A stretch of DNA of 64,000 nucleotides from Terrabacter sp. MAHUQ-38. Its GTDB lineage: Bacteria > Actinomycetota > Actinomycetes > Actinomycetales > Dermatophilaceae. Position 1 is the first letter of the stretch. Each line of letters opens with the position of its first letter. Below, one piece after another: positions 38,861-47,396 of the stretch. The position numbers were made by a program, and so were the translations under genes. Location of the stretch: the NCBI RefSeq assembly GCF_014518425.1, contig NZ_JACVCU010000003.1, positions 1 through 64,000 on the forward strand. Direction: 5' to 3'. The notes beneath the pieces were generated by a model. It worked only from the letters and a program-made list of their open reading frames with translations, was not told where the DNA came from and ran no database searches.

Positions 38861-40005
38861 GCGCGCCGGTCCCGGTCTCGGAGCCTGCCGATGACGTCGG
38901 AGAGCTGGTCCACGCGCCGTGACCAGTCGGCACCAGCCGCCCGCCCGGGATGGACTGCAGCAGTAGGGGCCTCGCCCCTCGAGAGGAGCCCGACGACGGC
39001 AGCCGTGAACGTCTCGTGGCCCGCGACCGTGACGAGCGGGTCCTCCACGTCGCGGAAGCCGGCCACGGGCGTCGACACGACGGGTCGCCCCGACGCCTGG
39101 TACTCGTAGAGCTTGATCGGGTCGAGGCTGTCGGTGAAGGGCGTGACGACGTGCGGCACGACCAGCACGTCGGCGTGCAGCACGTAGGCGGGCACCTCGG
39201 TGCTCGGCCGCGGGCCGAGGAGCACCACTCCGGCCGCCTCCAGGCGGCCACGCTGCTCGGGGACGAGCGCGTCCGGACCGACGAGCACGAGGTGCCCCGA
39301 GCCGGCGAGCGCGCGCGCGGTGCCGGCGCAGAGGTCGAGGTCGAGCCGATCTGCGTGGAGGGTGCCGACGTAGACGGCGCAGCGCCCCGCCGGCAGGTCG
39401 GCCGGCCGGTCGTGGACGACGGCGTATGCCGCCGTGTCGACACCGTTGGGCACGAGCGTCACCTCGCGGTCGGCGCCCTTGCTCGCGGCGAGAGCCGGGG
39501 AGCAGACGACGACCTCGTCGCAGCGCGCCAGCAGGACGTGCTCCTGTGCCACGATGCGGTCCGTCTCGGCGGCAGTGCGCTCGGCGAGCGTCCAGTCGTC
39601 GGTGACGTCGTAGAGCGAGGCCCAGGGCGTCGCCTCGACGAGCAACGACCCGGTCGGGTCGTTGACCCAGAGCAGCGGCTCGGTCATCCCCATCGAGCGC
39701 GTCGCCCGCAGCACCTGCCGTGCCCAGCGCTCGTCGACGCGACGGTCGACGCGACGCGGCAGCCACTTGGTCGGCTCGAGCAGCCACAGGGCCTCCGGAC
39801 GGACGCCGTCGACGGCGGGTGCCCGGCGCAGGCCACGGCCCAGACGTGGCTGGCCGGCGCCGAGCGCGGAATGGAGCGGGTCGGCGGCCGGCTCGACGAA
39901 CAGGACACGGAGGTCGGGGTCGCGCCGCAGCAGGCCTGCGACGAGGTGCTGGTTGCGGCGCCACACGCCGTCCCAGGCCTCCAGTGAGGTGATGACGAGG
40001 TCCAC
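38857..40005 (-). CDS. glycosyltransferase (GT4-like)
   Basis: Cytoplasmic glycosyltransferase of the polysaccharide locus, 382 residues, GT-B fold. The N-terminal half has SLEAWDGVWRRNQHLVAGLL and LLWVNDPTGSLL; the C-terminal half has LVPNGVDTAAY, YVGTLHADRLDLDL and PIKLYEYQASGRPVVST, the donor-binding region. The pattern resembles teichuronic-acid/TuaH-like transferases. GTG start one base after the preceding stop. Donor and acceptor unknown. Confidence 0.75.
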   Translation of the reverse strand: MDLVITSLEAWDGVWRRNQHLVAGLLRRDPDLRVLFVEPAADPLHSALGAGQPRLGRGLRRAPAVDGVRPEALWLLEPTKWLPRRVDRRVDERWARQVLRATRSMGMTEPLLWVNDPTGSLLVEATPWASLYDVTDDWTLAERTAAETDRIVAQEHVLLARCDEVVVCSPALAASKGADREVTLVPNGVDTAAYAVVHDRPADLPAGRCAVYVGTLHADRLDLDLCAGTARALAGSGHLVLVGPDALVPEQRGRLEAAGVVLLGPRPSTEVPAYVLHADVLVVPHVVTPFTDSLDPIKLYEYQASGRPVVSTPVAGFRDVEDPLVTVAGHETFTAAVVGLLSRGEAPTAAVHPGRAAGADWSRRVDQLSDVIGRLRDRDRRA

Positions 40006-40006
40006 G

Positions 40007-41038
40007 TCAGGCGACCGCCCCGCGGACGGCCGCGTAGACATCGGCCGTCTCGCGCGCCTGGTGCTCGGGCGTGAAGCGCTCGCGTTGGACGCGCTGCAGC
40101 TCGACGGCATACGCGTCACGGCGGGCGGTGTCGGCGGCGAGGCCGGCGAGCAGCTCGGCGGCGCGGCTCGCGTCGCCCGCAGGGTGCATGGCGGGTCTCG
40201 AGACGCTGCCGACGGTCTCGATGTGCCCACCTGCACCCACCGCGACGACGGGTAGGGCAGCGGCCATGGCCTCGAGCACGGTGAGGCCCAGGCCCTCGAT
40301 GCGGCACGGGGCGAGCAGGAGCCCGGCGCGCTCCATGAGCTGGGGCACGTCGCTGCGATGGCCGAGGAACTCCGTCGCTGCGGCGATGCCGAGCTCTCCC
40401 GCCAGCGCGACGAGACGTGCCCGCTCTGCGCCGTCACCCGCGAGCTCGAGGCGCCAGCCCCGGTGGGCGAGACCGGACAGCGCGAAGGCGCGCAGGGCCA
40501 CGTCGGTGTCCTTCTCCGGCTCCAGACGCTGTGCGACGAGAACGACCGGCTCACGGTCCGCCGCCGGAAGGGTCGTCGTCGTGGAGTCGACGCCGGGATG
40601 GATCACGATGCTCGGTGCGTCGATGCTCTCTGCGACGTAGTGGCTGATGGCGATCTGGGCGTCGACGCGTCGGGCGGCACCGGCTCCAGCCAGGGCCGAG
40701 ACGGGGTTGCTGCCGCGGTCTCGGGCGAAGTGCCGCGTGACGACGAGCGGCGTTCGCACGCCGACCAGCGCCGTGGCAGAGGCGATCTCGGCCGCGGTCA
40801 TGTGGGCATGGACCACGTCGGCGCTGCGCGCCAGGCGTCGGACGGTGGTGAGCACGTCGGTGACCGTCGTCGCGGGCAGGGTCCGTACGCCTTCGCCTGC
40901 GGCCTGCGCCATGCGCGCCGGATCGCCGCCGACCACGAGCACGTCGTCGCCGGCTGCCAGCTGCGCACGGGACAAACGTGCGACGTGGCTCTCGACACCC
41001 GCGAACGCGTCCGAGCGCACCGCGTGGAGGATCCTCAC
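40007..41038 (-). CDS. glycosyltransferase family 4
   Basis: GT-B glycosyltransferase, 343 residues. RILHAVRSDAFAGVESHVARLSRAQ at the N-terminus is the acceptor-domain start; VLVAQRLEPEKDTDVALRAFALS and APCRIEGLGLTVLEAMAAALPVVAV (E-x7-E) are donor-site motifs. It overlaps the next glycosyltransferase gene by GTGA. Specificity unknown. Confidence 0.82.
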   Translation of the reverse strand: MRILHAVRSDAFAGVESHVARLSRAQLAAGDDVLVVGGDPARMAQAAGEGVRTLPATTVTDVLTTVRRLARSADVVHAHMTAAEIASATALVGVRTPLVVTRHFARDRGSNPVSALAGAGAARRVDAQIAISHYVAESIDAPSIVIHPGVDSTTTTLPAADREPVVLVAQRLEPEKDTDVALRAFALSGLAHRGWRLELAGDGAERARLVALAGELGIAAATEFLGHRSDVPQLMERAGLLLAPCRIEGLGLTVLEAMAAALPVVAVGAGGHIETVGSVSRPAMHPAGDASRAAELLAGLAADTARRDAYAVELQRVQRERFTPEHQARETADVYAAVRGAVA

Positions 41039-42192
41039 CTGGCTCCCCCGTCTGCAGCGCGGAACGGTACCCCGCTGTCGCGCAGGCCGGTGAGGACCTC
41101 GAGGTAGCGGCGGGCCACGACCGCCCACGCGTGCTGCTCGGCGCTTGCCCGCGCAGCCTGCCGGAGCGGAGCGGGTTCTGCGGCCAGAACTCGCCTGAGA
41201 CCCTGCGCGAGCGCCTCGACGGTCGCGTCCACGACGGCCCCGTTGACGCCGTCGGTCACGACGTCGGGCACGCAGCCGGTGGGCGTCGCGACCACGGGCA
41301 CCCCGCACGCGAGGGCCTCGAGGACGACGAGGCCGTACGACTCGTACGCGCTCGGCGTCGCGAGGACGTCGGCCGCATGCAGCCACGGCCGAGGGTCGGT
41401 TTGGGCTCCGGCGAAGCGCAGGCGGGTGCCGAGCCGCACCGCGGGTTCGCGCCCGGCCTCGGCCGCGACGAGGTCGGGGGTGCCACCGACGACGAGGAGG
41501 ACCACGTCAGGCTGGAGGCGCGTCACGGCGTCGACGAGTAGGGGCAGGCCCTTGCGCCCGAACTCGTTGCCGATGAAGAGCACGACACGCTCGTCGGGGC
41601 CGAGACCGACGGCGGCCCGGGCCGCGTCTCGCTCGGCGGGCGTCGGGGGCCGGAACCGCTCGGTGTCGACGCCGTTGCCGATGACCACGGTCGGGATCGC
41701 GAGCCGTGGGTAGGCCTCGCGAAGGAGGCGGTCCTCGTCGGTGACGAGGTTGACGACGAGCTGGTGCGTGCCGGGGCGGGAGTAGCGCAGCCGGTCCCGC
41801 GTGGTCGTGAAGAGGTGGAGCGGGTTGCGGACCATCCGCAGCGCGTAGTGGCCCCGGGCTCGCATCGCCGCCTGGACGATGCCGTGGTTGACGTAGACGT
41901 CGCCGGCCAGGGCGTCGTTGTGGCAGATCGACAGCTGCTCGGGGTGGGCCTGCAGGTGGCGCCGGGCACGCCGGGTGCCGACCGTCGAGAACCACACGAC
42001 CCGGCCGATGAGGGCGAGCCGCCCGCCGACGCCGCCCGAGGGCGCGGGGAGCCAGCCGCCGCCGGCCTCCCTGAGTGTGAACCGGTGCACGTCGACACCG
42101 AGCGCGCGCCACTCCTGCTCGAGGTGGTGCGCCACGGCGCCGACTCCCGTGCCCGGCCCGATCTCTGGAGTGATCTGGACGATGGTCGTCAT
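41035..42192 (-). CDS. glycosyltransferase family 4
   Basis: GT-B glycosyltransferase, 385 residues. ITPEIGPGTGVGAVAHHLEQEW at the N-terminus, VVIGNGVDTERFRPP, VLFIGNEFGRKGLPLLVDAV and TPSAYESYGLVVLEALACGVPVVATP (E-x7-E) are present. ATGA overlap with the polymerase gene upstream. Specificity unknown. Confidence 0.83.
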   Translation of the reverse strand: MTTIVQITPEIGPGTGVGAVAHHLEQEWRALGVDVHRFTLREAGGGWLPAPSGGVGGRLALIGRVVWFSTVGTRRARRHLQAHPEQLSICHNDALAGDVYVNHGIVQAAMRARGHYALRMVRNPLHLFTTTRDRLRYSRPGTHQLVVNLVTDEDRLLREAYPRLAIPTVVIGNGVDTERFRPPTPAERDAARAAVGLGPDERVVLFIGNEFGRKGLPLLVDAVTRLQPDVVLLVVGGTPDLVAAEAGREPAVRLGTRLRFAGAQTDPRPWLHAADVLATPSAYESYGLVVLEALACGVPVVATPTGCVPDVVTDGVNGAVVDATVEALAQGLRRVLAAEPAPLRQAARASAEQHAWAVVARRYLEVLTGLRDSGVPFRAADGGAR

Positions 42193-43544
42193 GCGGCCGC
42201 CGCCGGCGCAGGCGTCCCCAGGGGGTCGGACCCGGTCGCGGCGACACGTTCGTCGCGACGGTCGGCATGCCATTTCGCCCCGAGACAGATCCCGAGCACG
42301 ACGAACGGGAGCGAACCCTGGACGGCCGCCCAGAAGAGGTCGAACTGCCCCTGCACGAGGCGGGCCACGAGGACCGCGACGGCGAGCGTGCCATAGGTCG
42401 GGTCGAGCCGCCACGCGACACGGAGGGCCACGTACATCAGGGCGAGGAAGGCGACGAGACCGACGACGCCGGCCGACGTCAGCACCTCGATCTCGGCGTT
42501 CGGCGGCTGGAACTGGAACGGGAAACGGTCGGTGTACCACCAGCGCAGGCCGACACCGAACCACGGGTCGGTGATCCAGACGGTGACGGAGTCCTGGAAC
42601 CACGTGAGCCGCTGGAAGACGGAGTTGAACTGGTTGTCGGACTGCACCTGGTCCTGGACGAGGTTCGTGACGAACACGATGAGGGGCGCGAGGACGAGGA
42701 GGGTCAGCTTGGACCGCTTGCGGTCGGTGTTCGAGCGCAGCACGAGGACGAAGATCGCGGCCACGACACCGATGATGGCCTGTCTCGACTGGGTCGCGAG
42801 CACGGCGAGCAGCATGAGCAGGACCAGCGCACGGCTCACGCGTCGCGACAGGCCGGCCCAGTCCGGACGGGCGTAGACCATGACGACTCCGATGCCGCAC
42901 AGCGTGCCGGCGAAGTTCTTGTGCATGTTGTACGGGAAGGTCGGGTAGACCGGTGAGAGGTCGCCCTGCGAGATGTGGACCGCGCCCTCCACGACGGTGA
43001 TCACCGCGACGATCGCGGTGGTCCAGACGAGCAGGCGCACGCCGATGCGCCCGTGGCCGTTGGCCCCGACCGCCCACCCGACGAGCAGTGAGCCGGACAC
43101 CATCATCCAGGCGTGCACCCACTCCACGGCGTTGGCGGAGTACGGGTTGTTGACGACGGTGACGAGGGTCGCGAACTGGTAGACGGCCGAGGCCCACAGC
43201 ACTGCCCGGATGCCGGGCGCGAACGGCCGCTTCGCGAGGAAGATCGCAGGCAGGCTGGCAGCTGCGAGCGCGAAGTCCGAGAGCGAGAGGTCGACGCCCC
43301 CGCTGCCGACGCGCATGACGACGAGCAGGAGCGGCAGCACTGCGACCGGGATGAGGCCCGGCTGCACGGCAGTGAGGCCCGCGGCGAGGACGGCGACGGA
43401 GATCACGATGGCGGCCTCCGGCACGGTCACGGCAAGCCGTCCGACGACCGCGACGAGGGCGACGGCGGCGAGGGCGAGACCGACCTGCACCGCTCGGTCC
43501 GTGCCGCCCCGCCCGCGAAGGCCCTGCGGGATCACGCCGGCCAT
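42189..43544 (-). CDS. wzy: O-antigen/exopolysaccharide polymerase (Wzy/WaaL-like)
   Basis: Polytopic membrane protein of 451 residues with about twelve hydrophobic segments. A large external loop contains MHKNFAGTLCGIGVV and later FQRLTWFQDSVTVWITDPWFGVGLRWWY followed by QPPNAEIEVLTSAGVVGLVAF; the H/N-rich loop and the G-x-G...PNE-like region are marks of the Wzy_C/O-antigen ligase family. With Wzx in the same locus it would join repeat units outside the membrane. The start (MAGVIPQG) overlaps the end of the upstream gene by 13 bases. Confidence 0.72.
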   Translation of the reverse strand: MAGVIPQGLRGRGGTDRAVQVGLALAAVALVAVVGRLAVTVPEAAIVISVAVLAAGLTAVQPGLIPVAVLPLLLVVMRVGSGGVDLSLSDFALAAASLPAIFLAKRPFAPGIRAVLWASAVYQFATLVTVVNNPYSANAVEWVHAWMMVSGSLLVGWAVGANGHGRIGVRLLVWTTAIVAVITVVEGAVHISQGDLSPVYPTFPYNMHKNFAGTLCGIGVVMVYARPDWAGLSRRVSRALVLLMLLAVLATQSRQAIIGVVAAIFVLVLRSNTDRKRSKLTLLVLAPLIVFVTNLVQDQVQSDNQFNSVFQRLTWFQDSVTVWITDPWFGVGLRWWYTDRFPFQFQPPNAEIEVLTSAGVVGLVAFLALMYVALRVAWRLDPTYGTLAVAVLVARLVQGQFDLFWAAVQGSLPFVVLGICLGAKWHADRRDERVAATGSDPLGTPAPAAAA

Positions 43545-45580
43545 GATGCCTCCGACGACCGCACCGACGACCGCACCGACGACCGACCCGTCGGCGCCGA
43601 CGGGTCGGCCACCGGCCGGGAGTCCTCGGGGCGCACCTCGGAGCGCAGCGGACCGCGCAGGTAGAGCCGGACCCGAGCGCGGGCGTCGCGGCCCCGCTCT
43701 CCGGGCAGGACCAGACTGCGGACCGCGGAGCCGACCACCTGCCCGGCACGGCTCACCTGCCAGCCGAGTGCCCCGAAGTGCTTGCGGAGGTAGACCTCCT
43801 GCGCCGCATGGAAGTGACCCTCGCGGCGCGTGGGGTCGGTGCTCGTGGCCGCACCCACGTGCTCGGCCCGGGCCTGGGGCACGACGGCATGACGCCAGCC
43901 CAGCCGGCTCGCCCGGTAGGCCCAGTCGGTCTCCTCGGCGTAGAGGAAGAAGCGCTCGTCGTCGAAGGGCCCGACGTGCTCGATCGCCTCGCGCCGCAGG
44001 AGCAGCACGGACCCGATGACGTAGCGGTCGCGACGCAGACGGCCCAGGCCCACGGCATCGACCCACGTCGCGAGCGGGGACGGGAAGGGCCACTCGACGC
44101 GTGACGGGGAGCCCGTCGCGTCCACCTGGACGGGTCCGACGCTCGCGAGGTCGGGGTCGGCCCGCAGGGCGGAGTGGAGAAGGGCCACGTCTGCAGGCTC
44201 GACCACGGCGTCGGGGTTGACGAGGAGCACGTCGGCGCCCGGGTCGACTACGCGCAGCGCCGCATTGACGCCAGCGGCGAAGCCGCCGTTGCGGCCCGGG
44301 TCGACGTAGCGGACTCCACCCGCCCTGGCCGTGGCGCGTACGGCGGGCGATGACGAGTTGTCGATGACCGTCACCGACAGGTCGCGCAGCGGGGTGAGCG
44401 CCTTGGCGAGGAGCTCGGGCTGGCCGTACGCCACGACGACGACCTCGAGAGGCCGGTCGCGGGCAGCTCCGGCCGTCTGGCTCCGGTGGGTGGCCGCGGC
44501 GTACATGGCCTCGTGCTCCACGGCGATCCGCTCCCACGAGGTCGCGGCCGACCGTTCCAGGCCTGCAGAGCGGAGCCGCGCCGCCACGTCCGGGTCGGAC
44601 ACGACCTCGGCGAGCGCATGGGCGAGCTCGACCTCGTCCCCCTCGCGGACGACGAGCGCCGCGTCCCCGACGACGAGCGGCAGGGCGCCGCTGTCGCTGA
44701 CGACGACCGGGGTGCCGCAGGCCATGGCCTCGACGGCGACGCGGCCGAACTGCTCGACCCACGAGGGGGTCGTCAGGGAGGGCACGGCGATCACGTCGAC
44801 AGAGCGGTAGAAGGCGGGCAGCGACTCGGGCGGCAGGGCGCCGAGGAACTCGACCCGGTCGGCGATGCCCAGCGATGCCGCGAGCGCCTCGAGCTCGCGC
44901 CTCCGGGGACCGTCGCCGGCCACGCGCAGGCCCAGGTCGGGCTGGAGGGCGACGGCGCGCAGGAGCACGTCGACGCCCTTGGCGGCGTCGAGGCGACCGG
45001 CGAACCCGGCGACGGGCAGGTCGCGCGGCGTGCCGTCGTGCGCAGCCGGCGTGAAGACGGTGAGGTCCGTGCCGAGGTCGATCGTGCGGGCGCGCCCCGG
45101 GAACCCCTTGCGCTCGGCGATGCGGCCGGCGGCGGCGTTGCAGACGTGGACGCCTCGCGCGTGACGCAGCACCGCTCGCTCGAGCCAGCGGAACGGAACG
45201 GGGTGGCGCTTGTCGATGTTCTGCGCCGAGTAGAGCAGGTAGGGAGCGCGCTGCCGGCGAAGCCAGCGCAGCAGGAGCACCTCGGCCGTGGCCAGGGCGT
45301 ACGGCTCCTCGTGGATGTCGATGACGTCGACCGGCCGGCCGAGGGCACGCCAGAGGGGTCGGGGGTCGTAGAGGAACAGTGCGGGGTGCGAGCCGATCGT
45401 GCGTGCCGCGACGACGTCCTCGCCCGGGCGGGCGGCGAGCGCGACGACGCGACCGCCCTCGGACCACGACGCGGCCGACACGACGTCGACCCGGTGGCCC
45501 CGGCGGCGCAGCGCCCGCTCCCTCTCGCGCCAGGCGTCGACCACGGCGCTGTGGGACACGCGCAGTGCCCACACGACCAT
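43532..45580 (-). CDS. GT4-GT2 fusion glycosyltransferase
   Basis: Single chain of 682 residues with two glycosyltransferase domains. Residues about 1-365 are GT4: YSAQNIDKRHP, VAGFAGRLDAAKGVDVLLRA and PSWVEQFGRVAVEAMACGTPVVVS. Residues about 375-640 are GT2, rhamnosyltransferase-like: LEVVVVAYGQPELL, VTVIDNSSS, RYVDPGRNGGFAAGVNAAL, LLVNPDAVV (D-x-D equivalent) and FFLYAEETDWAYRASRLGW. The C-terminus carries RSSVRSSVRSS from a 12-base repeat. It may add two successive sugars. ATG start with GGGGAT upstream; first gene of the leftward chain of overlapping genes. Confidence 0.82.
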   Translation of the reverse strand: MVVWALRVSHSAVVDAWRERERALRRRGHRVDVVSAASWSEGGRVVALAARPGEDVVAARTIGSHPALFLYDPRPLWRALGRPVDVIDIHEEPYALATAEVLLLRWLRRQRAPYLLYSAQNIDKRHPVPFRWLERAVLRHARGVHVCNAAAGRIAERKGFPGRARTIDLGTDLTVFTPAAHDGTPRDLPVAGFAGRLDAAKGVDVLLRAVALQPDLGLRVAGDGPRRRELEALAASLGIADRVEFLGALPPESLPAFYRSVDVIAVPSLTTPSWVEQFGRVAVEAMACGTPVVVSDSGALPLVVGDAALVVREGDEVELAHALAEVVSDPDVAARLRSAGLERSAATSWERIAVEHEAMYAAATHRSQTAGAARDRPLEVVVVAYGQPELLAKALTPLRDLSVTVIDNSSSPAVRATARAGGVRYVDPGRNGGFAAGVNAALRVVDPGADVLLVNPDAVVEPADVALLHSALRADPDLASVGPVQVDATGSPSRVEWPFPSPLATWVDAVGLGRLRRDRYVIGSVLLLRREAIEHVGPFDDERFFLYAEETDWAYRASRLGWRHAVVPQARAEHVGAATSTDPTRREGHFHAAQEVYLRKHFGALGWQVSRAGQVVGSAVRSLVLPGERGRDARARVRLYLRGPLRSEVRPEDSRPVADPSAPTGRSSVRSSVRSSEASWPA

Positions 45581-45689
45581 TCCATCCCCCAGTCTCCCGT
45601 GCCCTCCGCGGATGTCTCGGACTCGGCACAACCTCTTGGATGATATGGGAGGATGCTCCCACGTACCGACGAGTTGGCCGGGGGGCTAG

Positions 45690-47099
45690 GTGACGTTTCG
45701 GGAGTTCCTCAACGTGCTGGCAGCGCGTTGGCGGATCATTGCACTGAGCCTTCTTGCGGTGATCGCGGCCACGTCTGTCCAGACGATCATGACGCCTGCC
45801 GTCTACACGTCCACGGCCAAGATCTTCCTGTCCGCCACGCAGCCGCCCGATCCGGGCACCGGCGAGCAGGTCGCGACGTATGCCGTGAACTCCGACGACC
45901 TCGCGAGATACCTCGACGTCCTCAACGCCCCATCGGTCATCGAGCCCCTGCGTGCGCGACTGGGGCTCGCACCGGGCACGCCCATCTCGGTGGCCGGAGA
46001 GGTCTCACAGACCTCCAACATCATGACCATCACCGCCACCGGCGGTGACCCGGTGCTGCTGGCCCGCATCGCCAACGAGGCCGGGCCGGTGCTCGCGGAC
46101 GTCGCGACGAAGAAGTTCTCGCCCCTGCTCGCCGCCAACGGCCAGTCCGTCGAGGCGACCACGATCCAGCCCGCGACCGTGCCCGGCGAGCCGGTGTCAC
46201 CCAACGCCAAGCGCAACCTCATGCTCGGTGGCCTGCTGGGCCTGGCCCTCGGCACCGGGCTCGCACTGTTGCGCCACACGCTCGACACGAAGGTGCGCAC
46301 CGAGGACGACATCAAGGCCCTGTCCAAGCGGCCGATCCTCGGCGACATCCCGATGGTGAAGTCGGTCAAGGACGGTCTGCTGTCCCTCGAGAGCGACCCC
46401 CACGGCCGCCACGCCGAGTCGATCCGGCGCCTGCGCACCAACATCCTCTTCGTCGATGTCACGACCGCCGGCCACTCCTTCGTCGTCACGTCGTCCGTGC
46501 CCGGCGAGGGCAAGACGACGACGACGATCAACCTCGCGCTCGCGATGGCCGACGCCGGCTCGAAGGTGCTGCTCATCGACGGCGACCTGCGCAACCCGTC
46601 GGTCGCCCGCACGATGGGGCTCGACGGCTCGTTCGGTCTGACGACCCTGTTGCTCGGCCTGGCCGACCCCGAGGACGTCATCCAGCGCTGGCGGCAGTCC
46701 ACCCTCCACGTGCTGCCGGCCGGGCCGGTGCCGCCCAACCCGAGCGAGCTGCTCGGGTCGGAGCCCATGGAGATCCTCTTCGGCAAGCTCGCCCACGACT
46801 ACGACTTCATCCTCGTGGACAGCCCACCGGTCGTGCCCGTCATCGACGCGGTGCTCATCAACAAGCTGACGCACGGGCTCATCATGGTCGTCGGCGCCGA
46901 CCGCACGAGGAAGCGCGACCTCGCGAGTGCCGTGCAGTCGCTCGAGACCGTGGACGTCCCCGTCGCCGGGTTCGCGCTCAACATGGCGCCGGTCAGCTCG
47001 TCGACGGCGCACCGGTACGGCTACTACGGCTACAACCGCGACGCCGACGTCAAGCTGAGCCGACGGCAGAAGCGCGCGCGGGCCAGGCACCAGGCCTGA
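45690..47099 (+). CDS. Wzz/BY-kinase (Wzc-type chain-length regulator and tyrosine autokinase)
   Basis: Controls polysaccharide chain length and export, 469 residues. A Wzz domain spans two membrane helices (about 16-36 and 176-195), then a cytoplasmic BY-kinase domain: Walker A SVPGEGKTTT (269-278), Walker A' LLIDGDLR (295-301) and Walker B FILVDSPPV. The C-terminal YGYYGYNRD is the tyrosine cluster that is autophosphorylated. Both parts are in one chain, as is usual in actinobacteria. The GTG start has a G-run upstream; GGGAG/CTCCC forms a small hairpin at 45647-45660. Its phosphatase partner is probably the LMW-PTP at 61.6 kb. Confidence 0.88.
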   Translation: MTFREFLNVLAARWRIIALSLLAVIAATSVQTIMTPAVYTSTAKIFLSATQPPDPGTGEQVATYAVNSDDLARYLDVLNAPSVIEPLRARLGLAPGTPISVAGEVSQTSNIMTITATGGDPVLLARIANEAGPVLADVATKKFSPLLAANGQSVEATTIQPATVPGEPVSPNAKRNLMLGGLLGLALGTGLALLRHTLDTKVRTEDDIKALSKRPILGDIPMVKSVKDGLLSLESDPHGRHAESIRRLRTNILFVDVTTAGHSFVVTSSVPGEGKTTTTINLALAMADAGSKVLLIDGDLRNPSVARTMGLDGSFGLTTLLLGLADPEDVIQRWRQSTLHVLPAGPVPPNPSELLGSEPMEILFGKLAHDYDFILVDSPPVVPVIDAVLINKLTHGLIMVVGADRTRKRDLASAVQSLETVDVPVAGFALNMAPVSSSTAHRYGYYGYNRDADVKLSRRQKRARARHQA

Positions 47100-47114
47100 G
47101 TCGCGTCCGCTGCG

Positions 47115-47396
47115 TCAGGCGTCGGGCGGACCGTCCTCGATGAGGCGGCGCTCGCGCAGGTCCGAGACGAAGGCCTCGACGTCGGCCCAGATGGCTGCCG
47201 ACGGCTCGCCGACCGACGCGGCCACTCGCTCGACCCAGCCCTCGGCGGGCGCCGTCGTGCCCTCGTCCCAGATGACCGCGGCCGCGCCCTCGAGCACGAG
47301 GATGGGGCCCGCGGGCAGGTGGGCGAGGTAGACCGTCTGCCCGTCGTCGCTCACCGTGACGCCGGTGTGGGAGCCCGGGCGGAAGGCGGACGTCAC
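47115..47396 (-). CDS. PqqD-like protein (RRE fold), copy 2
   Basis: Small protein of 93 residues, the usual PqqD length. TVYLAHLPAGPILVLEGAAAVIWDEGTTAPAEG followed by VERVAASVG and a helix ending FVSDLRERRLIED matches the PqqD pattern, though more divergent than copy 1. The GTG start overlaps the stop of the nucleotidyltransferase-like gene (GTGA). It converges with wzc across 15 bases. Confidence 0.6.
   Translation of the reverse strand: MTSAFRPGSHTGVTVSDDGQTVYLAHLPAGPILVLEGAAAVIWDEGTTAPAEGWVERVAASVGEPSAAIWADVEAFVSDLRERRLIEDGPPDA

Noticed and set aside
45647-45660. GGGAG-GATG-CTCCC hairpin as a terminator before wzc
   Set aside because: It lies in a divergent promoter gap next to an AT-rich -10-like stretch, where a terminator would make no sense; kept only as a minor note.
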